This document shows positions 9,617 through 21,600 of a stretch of DNA of 64,000 nt, piece by piece. How positions within the stretch are numbered: position 1 is the stretch's first letter; each line of letters starts with the position of its first letter. This DNA comes from Gordius sp. MW1 (Eukaryota > Nematomorpha > Gordioida > Gordea > Gordiidae), in NCBI GenBank assembly GCA_964036665.1, contig OZ038527.1, positions 186,001-250,000 of the forward strand, in the 5' to 3' direction. The translations under genes and the position numbers were made by a program. The notes under the pieces are model-generated. The model saw nothing but the letters and a program-made list of their open reading frames with translations, did no database searches and was not told where the DNA came from.

Positions 9617-12600
9617 TCAGTGTATAGTGTGATTTCCGGATGGATTAACTGAAAACCCCGACACGATTGGCCCTAACGATTTTACCGATTTGTAATTCAG
9701 TTTAAAATGAGGCATGTCGCTATTTTTATTGCATTCCATGCTGGAAAAATCGATGACTTTGCAATTCTTCCCATTGACGGGACTCCCATTTTTATGGTAA
9801 TTAAGTGGTCGACGAGCAGTTTGCGCTGGTACAATGATGCGTGCTTCGTTACTAGATTCCTTAATTTCTATCATATGTTCTTGAATCTAAATAAAATTTA
9901 GTTACAAATCGGAGCCAAATTAAATGATACTCAAATTTATTGTTTTATCCTAACCCCACAACTAATATCCATGAATAGTGAAGGTTAAATGTGTGAAAAG
10001 TATGAAATCTTTTTGGATATTTTATGTTACAAATAGAGCCAGGCGAAATGAAATTTTTCTGCCCGAGCTCGGCCCGAGGCTGACGTCTCAGTTTTTATTT
10101 TGCCCCAGCCCGGCCCGAGCCCGCACGACTTTTTTATTTTGGGTCTGACCCGAGCTCGACCCAATTTTTTAAATGAAAATTTAAAAAATTTATTTTAAAA
10201 CTTTTGAAAATTATTTCACTATATATACATAACGCATTAAATTAATATTACTCATTATTTACAACTACGTTTAAGATTTTCATTTTCACTCGCTACAATT
10301 TATTCAGCTAATAATATAAAACTGGATATCTAACTTTATAAAATATATTTTATCTAACAGGTCCAAATAAAAACTTTATAAAATATTTCCTTATTAGTAA
10401 CTGTCACTATGAATATATTTTAATAATAGAATAAGATTTGCAATTTAGGTCAAAATTTTATTAAAGACAGGGGAAAAAAGCTGAAGCTTGAAAGCGATAT
10501 CATGTATGGTGTACGACGATAATTATTTAATATCGAGAAATCATATTTTTAAAAGATATGTTTGCTTTAGTGAATTAGGGATGGGCTCGGACCTCGGGTC
10601 GGGCCAGCTCATCCAGGCACCCGAGCCCGAGGTCCGATTGTTTTATTAAATTCTGCCCGAGCCCGGCCCGAAGCCTAAATGGGTCGAGCTTCGGGCGGCC
10701 CGCGCAGGGCTTTAATTACAAATACCTCGTGCATAGTGAATGCATATCAAAAATATTAAACTTTTGCATGTGGATATAAAATACATGAAATATATTAGAT
10801 GTTACAAACCTCTGGATGTCCGCAAAAAAGTTGCATCAGTTCATCCTTTGATATTCCAGTTCTTAGCCCTTTGATTGAAATTATTTTAGCACCCTTAACG
10901 TCGACATCATATCCACTTTTACTCATATCATCCGAACTCGTTCGGTAATCTTCGTCGACACCGTTGGAATCGTCAGATTCATTCGTTAGCCCAGTGAGGT
11001 CAGCATCACTCGGTGACAGGGGCGGACTGGGGTAGGGTCCAGGTGGATAACCGACAAAATCGATGGGCGAGGAGTAAGGGGAAATCATATGATATCCGCG
11101 CCCTGTTTCATGCATGATTGGACTGCTATTGATCCATTCATTGCTCATTATAGGATGAGGGTAATGTTGATATGGGTTCAGTGGTATAGTATGCCCTCCG
11201 GCACCGTTGAGCAAATGTGGCGAAGTTACTTTAAAATATAAAAATGAATAAGTAATCAACCTCATACTATTATCTATAAATAATATCGAAATTACGTGTG
11301 GGTATAAATGTAAAGGGTGTCATAAATTGAGGAGAAATGTGGTGAGCCGGTCTATTAGGGGATCCACCGGATAAAATCGTGTTCATATCATCACCAGAAC
11401 ATTGAAAAACTTCAATGTACCTCTGCTTTTTGCCATTTCTCATGTATTTGTTATGACAATTCAAGGCTGCCTGCTGAGCCGCCGCCTCATCTTTCATTTG
11501 AATAAACGATTCACCCGAAGGCTGACCCTTTAGATACATAAAAACATGTATGTATAACTGCTGGGGGACAGATCATCAATATCATATAAAAAATTTGTGA
11601 ATAATCGATCTTATAATGATATAAAATAATATATAAGCTTTCTTTTAATTTAAAGTTTAAACCATGTTAACTACTAATATGTATGTAAAAAATAAGCTTT
11701 TCTTGGCGCAATTACTTGAGCGTTAAAGATCATGTGTACACCTTGATAAATGATGGATTTTGCATGATCTCCCAAAAATTCAATAACATGTTCTACTTTG
11801 GATTCAAATGGCAAGCCGCGAAGCCGTATACAATCCTTTAGATTGCCTCGCGTCACAGTACTCGATACGGGTGAATTTCCACCGCTTTGATGGCTAAAAG
11901 CTGTCGTTATTGGAGAAATAGGACTGATTTGAGGTGAGCCATGCATTGTTGGAGGTAGCAAGGGAAGATTTAAACCATTTATAAATGATCGACGATCTGC
12001 ACCGTTTGACAACGGAATTAATTCTGGTTGAGTCTTGCCTTCATCATTCAATATATTCGGGGCGCTATTGAATACGCACCCATTGCTATTAATATTGTCA
12101 TTAATATGATTCGCATCAATATGGCAATTATATAGCACTTAATCATTAATAAATATACAGAAATTTAAAGCCAGTTATTATTTAGTAATTTAATCATTTT
12201 TGAATCTACTTGCCTTTTCGCGTGCTTTTCAAGAGTCAGTTTGATTAATTGAAAGTTTAGTATTTAGAGTTATATTTACATCGAAATACCTCAAATTACT
12301 CTACGCCTAAAGGTGCATGTAACCACCATCGAAATTTGGAAGGTATATAGTATAATATTATCAATTGTACCTACTTATAATTCTAAGTCTTACATAGTTA
12401 TACTTTTCATTAATTTTATTTAAAAAAATGTTAATTATTTCACTAAAAAATCAAATATAAGCGACTCAAACTTTGAATAGGGCGTTATTAAAAAACAGTA
12501 AAAAAATTTAATATAAAAAAATTAACAAATAAAACAATTAATCCCACCAGTGAATTAATCATTTAAGCAATGTAATTAAGGTGTTTACCATCCACCCGTT

Positions 12601-15600
12601 ACGTTGTATAGGCTCGGATGATAACCATTATCCGTGACACGCTGATGATTAAAACTGCCATCATTAAAGCCAACAGGAATATTAGAATGAGTATCAAATC
12701 CCGACACGAGAAAGGGCGGGGCTGCACTGCGAGTGCCATCGTTTCTCAAGGTGGGAGATCGGGTCCTGTCACCATTCAGGCCACCATCCGTGAGGCCATA
12801 AGTTGGTGGAGATGTTATGATAGGTATAAACATGGTGGAACCTGGAGTGTTTGTGAGATCGTAAGTTTGATGATTAGTGGGTCCTCCAAGCACACCAGAT
12901 CCGTAATAGGTGGAATAATGTGGGCCCGAAGGATAAACGAAAGCACCCGAAGCATTGGCTGAACCTCCTGGGACGGTAGGGCCATTAGGTATCAAAATGA
13001 CGTTATTGTAAGGTGGCCCGCAATTCGGTAAGTAATGACCGTTGAGCATGGAACCGATGTGGCGCGTTAATCTTGGCTCCATTTGGATTGAGCGATTGAG
13101 AACCTTGAAATAATGGCAGAGAATTTATTTTAGGCGGCTGTTAATAAGACCTTTATAAAGTAGGTAATGATCAGTATTAAAAATAAGGAAATGGTTAAAA
13201 GATTCTTATAAAATTGTTGTGTATGGTTCGCTTTTTTCCTGGTAAGTCTTTGCAATAATTAAGTTCAAAGTTGAGAAAATATGCGATATGCCCCTTTTAA
13301 AAGTTGTATACTACGAAAAAATTCGATCAATTTAAAAAACAACATTTGCAAAACTGTTTTAAGGTTATTGAATGAAAACCCTTTTGCTCGACCTTAATTA
13401 GTTTTGTATACAAAATTTATTTAATCCCTATCTTTTATTTTGCTAAATCGCGCCAATCTCCTTTTCCATTGGCTTATATGCATATTACAATATGGGAAGT
13501 GGTCTGGCTGTGTTGTGTAATTACTGCAACTACTATTATGCGTTTCATTCTCTCGACTATGTGCACAAAGCTTACTCTCCTTTCCGCCACCTCAATTCCT
13601 CTCTCCTATTTTGTGTTGTTATATAGCGCGTCTTATTAGTGACTCTTGTAATGATGCGGAAAAATCGAGAAAAATCTTGGTCTCGTCTCGTCTCGAAAAA
13701 CCGAGACGAGACGAGAATTTAAAAAATGGAGTCGAGATCGAGACGAGAATTTTGATGTCGAGACGAGACGAAGCGATATTTTTCGGCGAGATCTCGACTT
13801 ATTATTGACCGTTAGATTATAGTAAATTATTGTGCATTTTAATTTGCCTGATTTACATTTAAGGTATTAAGTGTAAATCAATATGTATAGTATATATTTG
13901 ATATTAATCCTAAGTGTAGTAATTATTATCTATATTTGCAAAAAATTTAGAATTTGGCATCATTTACCTAAGTATAGTTGGCCCTTAGGGTATGTGAATA
14001 ATTTTATAATATAATTATAACATATCTGTATCTATAGCATTATTAAATATTACAAAATTTTAGGCTTAGAATGAGTACTGATGGACTAGTAAATATTACT
14101 AAAGCTTATATGAATTTCGCAGTAACTCATCCTGCATGATGCGGTAATAATAAATTGGTGGTCATTCAGTTTGAAAAAATAAACATGTTAAGCTAAGGAT
14201 GCTCGAGATCTTCGAACATCCGCCTAACTTAAAAAGTACAATAGAGTATTTAATGACACCGTAATAGATTTAATCTTAAATCATGAGTTTTCTAGAAGTT
14301 TTTATGCTTATACCTCCCAAATTTTTGAACCTTAATAAGACATTATGTGAATACATAGTCTTGTCATTTGCATTCCTTTCATTATAAGCTGAGTTGTCAG
14401 GTGCATTCAAATTTATTATAATTTTTATAATTGTGTAATATAAAATAAATACACGAACCTATACTGTACTAGATAAATTGCTATTTAAGGGTAAAGTTAG
14501 TTAGATTGGAAGGTAATTAATTAGACTACAAATCTGATTATAATAATTTTTGTCATAAAATTAAATACGTGCACTTTAATTTAAAGTTTAAAACCTTATG
14601 TTCTTGATCCTTTAATAATTCTGCTTTTATTGTTGGTTTTGTTTTCATATGTGCAACAAATCATCAATTCTGTAAATAATAATATTCTCATTAAAAGTCG
14701 CTCGCACTTTGTGGTTTATAACTTTATGAACATACAATAAACTCCATGGCCTATAATTGATTTTGGTAATATCAATGGACTTAAACGTTTGTCTTAAATA
14801 TGTTAAGGTCTACTTTGAAGCTTTGGGGTTAATAAAGGATCTCAATTTGCTGAATTATGCAACTAAGTCAACTATAAGCGATCTTATAATTTTCTAAGTC
14901 TATTTATAGTTGACAAACACAGTGAATTTGATACAAATGTTATAATTTGCTAGAACAATAAAATTAATTTTTGATACTTCAAATTTATTTATAGTTTTTT
15001 TAGTCTGCACTTTCCATAGAAAATGTTTTATGAATTAACTTATATCTTTATATTGTCAATGAGATGTCGTGTCCCGCCAAATCGTTAAAAAGTTTGTGTA
15101 TTAAAGTTTTTCTAAAAATATAAAAGATTGCCATTTGGATTTTTTAACACTTATTTAATATTTTTAATAAAACAGGAGAAATTTTTTATTCCGTATATAT
15201 TTTTTTTAAAGTCGAGACGAGACCGAGATTTTTCTAGACCGAGACGAGATCGAGATTTTCATAATCGCTCCTGGTCCTAACTCTTAGATAAAATTAATAT
15301 TTGGCGAGCTGATCATTTTTTAGCGTGCCGTATTTTCTAGCCACACATGAAGCTTAGATTATATGTCTCCATGACAAAATATGTTGGTTTGCACCACACT
15401 ACATTAAAAATCCTTAAAATAATTTAAAACTAGCACTTATGATATGGTTATTTTATTCACACCATAATCCCACTCTAGCAGAACCCTCGGCGCACATCAC
15501 TAGTCGTATGTATTAAGCTTGGGGGGAATGTAGTCTAATATAAAAAATTTAAACTTGAACCCCCCCCCCCCCCCCAAAAAAAACAAAAACAAATTAAAGA

Positions 15601-18600
15601 ACAATAGAGCGACTTTGCAATAATATACAAGGAGTAAGTGAATAATCAAAATCTAATTAAGGTAGAGAACAAAATTTTCTGAGCTTTAAGCCTTCGTCGG
15701 TGTTACGACATTATTGAATCGATTTGATTAGGCATTATTAATGTTCAGAAAGCGGCAAAAACGTTAATTTTCGCAACGTTCAACTCAATTATTTAAAACA
15801 CTCGACGTATAGGTAAAAAGCGAAGCTCATATTCGTATTCCCTACCAGCAGCACTTTCGAAATTTGCTAACGACTCCCGATTGACTTTAAATGACTTATT
15901 GATATGTAATTAAAGGTATTAAACAAAATGTTGCTGTGTCTTTATTAAACATGTATATGCGGCTAATAATTTTTAATAGTTTGTTCTATGAATATAATGG
16001 TCAAAACTTCGACTACCCCTGGAAAATGCATTGAATTCTGGTCTATTATATGTCCTAATTATAAATAAATCGTATTCTTAAAAAATATTTTTTACTTAAT
16101 GCTTTAAATATTGTGATTTTTAAGCTATAAAAATTAGCAAAACCCCATTTATACTAAAAAGTAATTGCACAAACAAAAAAATAGATTTTCGAAGGTGCCC
16201 TGCCGAATTCACCCTGGGTCATCAACGAACATCTCTCCATTATCATAAAAAGGCCCTAAATTAAGTACCTTTTATAATAATTATTTTTTTATTATAAAAA
16301 ATACCTAAATTTTAGCTTTAATTTTGGGGGACATTATTTAATTGGGGGGGGGGGGGCATTTTTTAACATTGGGGCATTCAATTCGGCAAGATGGTTTTCA
16401 GCAAGTTGACGGGCCACCATTTTCGAATATTTTACTGATTATGATACATTAATATTTCTCAGAATTAATGATAAAAGATCGAAACTTAAACAATGACTAC
16501 TATCCTCGTTTAATTGCACGTATATGTATATTAGAAGAGAAGTCTAAATTAAATATTTAGTTAAATATTTATAAAATATTATAATGTTAAGTTATATAAT
16601 AAAATTTAATTATGAGCTTGTTTATATTTTCTATTTAAAAATTGTCAATAAATTATTACTCTAAATATTCCGTGTATGCCTTTCAAATTTGTATTCATTA
16701 GGGCAAATTTATTTAATTGGTATAATTATATTTTTTAGGTAAACTGACCCACATTGCCCGTGCTCCTTCTTACCTTGACCTTCCAAATTCTATTTAATCA
16801 ACTGTAATTAAGGCTGCAAATGGAAAATGTAACACCTCTGACACTCGTATCGTTTCGGTTTATATATTGTGCCTTTATATTTTTGAATAAAAGTCCCGGT
16901 TTTTTCTGTTAAAGTAGCAATATTCAAAATGGCCTTTCAGCTTAAGCCTGGCGTAACCTTTGCATATTAATGAAGTCTTTTTTCTAAAAAAACACGACTC
17001 TACATCAAAATTAAATTGTTATGTCCATTCCTCACTCCTCTCTTAACTCTGCTCGCAGCGCTATCAAATTAACATGTAGTGTTATTGATGAGACCAACAC
17101 ATTATCGTAATAAATAGCTAATCCTTTCTTTACTTGTTGTACTTCTGCTGCTGTGCTCCTAAAAAGTTCGATGTATCTGGTGCCAATGCATCGCCTGTGC
17201 TTGGTCAAAGCTTCCTTCCCCTCGCATTCTGTGTTGAAAAGCACGAAGGCGTCCCCCGTAGGTCTACCATCACTTTTCTTAACAAAAAGGATCCCCGACG
17301 GGGTGAGACAAGGTAGAGAGCTGTTAAGCGTTTCCGGTTCTTCAGCCGCCTCCCCCTCAGTAGTCGAATGAGACGCGAAAAAGTTGAGCTGTAATAATGC
17401 AAACAATGTCAACTTGCTTTGGTCAGGCAAATTTCTATGATTACAATGTAAAAATTACCAGTTGTCCCAGTGGCGGCATTAAATATCGACAATTATGGTT
17501 TAATGCATGTTATTAAAATCCTAAACAAAGCTAAATAAAGCGTAATTACGATGGTTTGCTGTGTGGCATCGTAGGGCAGGCCTCTCATTCGAATAATAAC
17601 TTCGGCTCCGGTCGATAGAAAAGATCTCACTTCATTACTACTTCCTAGCATAAGTTAACAAACAATAAAAATCATCCAAAAGTGTTATAAAATTAAAATA
17701 TATGAGTAGTATAAATTCAAGTACCGGTAGCGACTCTGAGAAAATCGTCCAAATTAGCTTTGTACACTTCGATGTACCGAGATCCCATGTGGTGCTTGTG
17801 CCTTTTTAAAGCTAAATCCCTGTTTTCGGCATCTTCAAACTTAACGAAGGCTTCCCCATTTCTCCTACCCTGTGGACTTAAGCACAACGCTATGCCACCC
17901 CTTACATAAAATTTGATATAATGAGAATTCGAATAAAATGTGGAAGGAAAAAAGTTAAAAAACATAATCAATTGCACAATTTTTATTTTTGTTTTTAATA
18001 TCCAATTATTTAGAAGTACAATAAAGTTGGATGAAGATGGCATGGCAGATATTATTACTTTGATATGTTGAGTCCTTTAAAAAAGTTGGCTATATCGTGG
18101 TCTGAAGATTGCCAGGGCAAACCCCTAGCCCTAATTACGGTCTCTTTATTTCCCGTTTTGTCGTACGAGGAACTTCAAAATAAGGCCATAAATCATGAAT
18201 TATCACAAATTAATGTAATCGCTCTATCATAAATTTCTTAATTTGTAATATATTCTTTCTTTGACAAATTTAAGTAGCATTATTTTAACATAGATGAAAG
18301 GGGTAAGGTAACAATGAAATTTCTTACCATATTCCACTTTCGTATGTGATAGAAATTATTTCTGGTTCCGAAAATGTGAATCCTATTAGATTAACAAAAT
18401 AATTAATTTAATTATATGGAAGCACACGTTTATTATAAACCTTTTTGCAAAAGTGATATTGTAGCTTCGGTTAATTGTCGAATCTCTTTTCCCTCGTCTT
18501 CTATATTTTAAAAAATTAAGGAGTCAGAGCTTGTTTGATAAGTAATATTGGAAATTAAGTAGTTAAGCAATTGTACATTAATGTTCTGTAATTTACAATC

Positions 18601-21600
18601 TATTTGTCACACCTAATTGCAATAATATACTTAAGGTTTGTGCCACTTGTATCGGACATTTGAGTGCAGTATCCTTCCTTTCTTGATCATCATTTATTTG
18701 GCATCGTCTCAAATCAAAGTAAGTTTGGAATAGTGTGCAGCATTCCTCCATTTTGGCCCTTTGTTCAGAGCTCATGATACATTCCTTTCGTCCTAGTTGA
18801 GGATACAAGACTTGTCTCAAAGGGGCCGGCCCATCAGTTACCAAACACATCACCTTACTACCAACATCAATTGTTTTGTCGTAAGGTGCGTGAGACGAAA
18901 TAAAAGATTGAGCATATTCGTACATCTGTTTTCATAAATATTGATTTTCAATTAATTGTTATACGAATTAATCCTTTCATTATTTAAAAGTGCCTTTTCA
19001 AATTTCTCATATAAAAATAAATGAGCGGGCCCGGGAAGAACAAGAACTTATTTCGGTCTAAGTGGGCTCAGATAAGTTTTTTAATAGCATTCGCCGCACA
19101 GCCTTTATTAACGATTTTATCAAGCTATTTCCCCAATACACTAACTACATCATTTTAAGTTACGGATGTCCTTCGATTTTGAAATTTGGAGAATTTTCCT
19201 TGAATCCGCAGAAGGGATCCAACAAGGTGACCCCCTAGGCCCCCCCCCCTTATTCTGCTTGGCTATAAATCACCTAATTAACGAAATTAACAAACATTGT
19301 AAACTCACCCTTATTGTCTGGTATCTTGATGACGCCACTCTTGTTGGCACCCCTGACAACCTAGTCCAAGCACTAGAAGTAATACAAGCTTTCTTTCCCA
19401 CTTTAAACTTATGTTTAAACGCCTCTAAAAGTGAAATATATTCTGACTTGGATAATATTCACCCAAAGTTTTTTGACTTTGCAAAAATTAAAAAAGACAA
19501 TTTATATGTTTTAGGCGCACCTTTCGGGGGCCCTGAGTGCCTCCAAACTTTTCAGACAAACACCTTTCTTCTTTAAAAACCATATTAGACATTTTAAATC
19601 TATGTCCTCTCATCATTCCTTTTTCATTATAAAAAATTATTACAACATTAGCAAAATTTTATTCTGCTTCCGCTCCACGCAAGCTTTTTTATTTAAAGAT
19701 GTCTTACACAATTATGAACACTTTTTTAAATCCACACTTGAGTTAATTTTAAATATTTCTTTTATCACGAATACTTGGCTTCAGGCCACTCTTCCCACAA
19801 AATCCGGCGGTCTAGGTATTCGTTCCCCAACTGCGATTTCCTTAGCCGCCTTTATTTCCTCCTCCCTTTCTTTTAAACAATGTATTAACGACCTTGTCCC
19901 TCTCTCACTCAACCCCTCTATCAATCAAGCCTTATTTCTATGGAATGAGAATGTCAATTTAGGAGTTGACATTCCACAATCACATGCCCAAAAAGATTTG
20001 GATGCAAGTTTGGTGTCGCGGTCCGTTGCTTACCTTCTCTCGACATGCGACGCCAAACAGCATTGCAATCTTAGGTCATTGGCTTTCTACCAATCCGGTC
20101 ATGAATGGCTTGAAGCTTACCCTAGTAAGTTTTCGGGAATGTTTTTAGAGAACCCTACCCTGTCCTTCAACATAGCCCTCCGCTTGGGCTGTAAATACTC
20201 ATCCCCATACCCCTGCCGGCTTTGTAATTCACTTGTAGATGAGGAAGCGCGTCACCCTCTGCATTGTAAATTTAACAAAAGCCGGGATAGTAGGCACCAA
20301 AAAAAAATACACTGCTTCAAGGTGCCCTCAAACGGGCAAAAGTTCCTTCCATTCTTGAACCGTCAGATCCCTATCTCAAAGAGCGGATGCGTCCTGACGG
20401 TTCATCACTTATCACATGGGACAAAAGCCCTTTCTTAAAATGGGACTACACCTGTTTTGACCTGTTTGCCCCCTCCAACGAAATTCACGACCCCCTAGGA
20501 TCTGCAGAGCATCGTAAACCCTTAAATCAGCTTTATCGGAAGCCTCCATTTTTATTCCTAGCATCTCGTCGTGCTCAGGGACGTTTGGGAAGAGCGCATT
20601 AAATTTTTTTAAAGAACTAAATAAACGCTCGCCCCCTTCTAAAATATCGAATAGTTTCTTACTAAGACAATCAATTGCCATTGCGATTGCTAAATCCAAT
20701 TTTTATTCTTTGAAGGATTCAATGCCCATTCTTAAAGAAGATGAAGAAACGGATAATGTGTTTTAATTATTTTTTTCATAAATGTTTCGTTCTTGTATCT
20801 TTTTATTAATTCCACTTTATATTAATACTTCTTTTTTAATAAAGCTTGTCAATTCAAAAAAAAAGTTATAAATAAAAACACGGGCAATTTTGCCGGGATT
20901 TGGTGATACATATAGTCTATATAGTTGAAATAAGAAATTGGTATGACAGTGAAGACACTGCTTTCAAATAACCAAGATCCCCATAAATAAGAGTTGATAA
21001 AAAATTTAGCATTATTTTTTGTTTTTCACCTACCCTGATAATAAAATCCGCGTGTTTTAAATTCATAAAAATGCTCGTGATTTTATATATTTTTTAAACG
21101 AAACTATGATTAAATTCTTTCGAAATCCCTTTCGTAGGGAAAAAGATGTTTAAGAGTATTTTAAAATGGCAAATTCTATTTTCTTTAATTTCATATCTTT
21201 TCCCCATGAAATATGCTCTAATTTCTTATTAAGCTTACAATTTATGGGACTTTGTACCTTTTTAATCCCTTTAAACTAATGGCAAGCAAAATTGTTGGAC
21301 CATAAAAAAGCATGAGATGACCCACGTGTGTTATCATGATCACGTGAAGAAACACGTGTCACGTGTCGTCCTGACCCCATTAAAGGTCGATAGTTTGATT
21401 AGGAATTAAGAGATAACTAGGTATGTGTGCACATTATGCGTGTCATTAAAATCATCACTTTGAGGAGGCTAAGTATATGAACACGGGGGAAAATGTTAAT
21501 TAGCTTAATAACCAAGTATACAAATTTTAAGTAATCCTTGTTTCAAAAAATAGAACTTAACAAACGTCAAATTAAAGGTTTTTCCATTCTAAATAATATT

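Noticed and set aside
12618..12962. 114-codon plus-strand ORF
   Set aside because: Antisense shadow of the Gly/Pro-rich ESRP linker exon at 12589-13103; no family resemblance.
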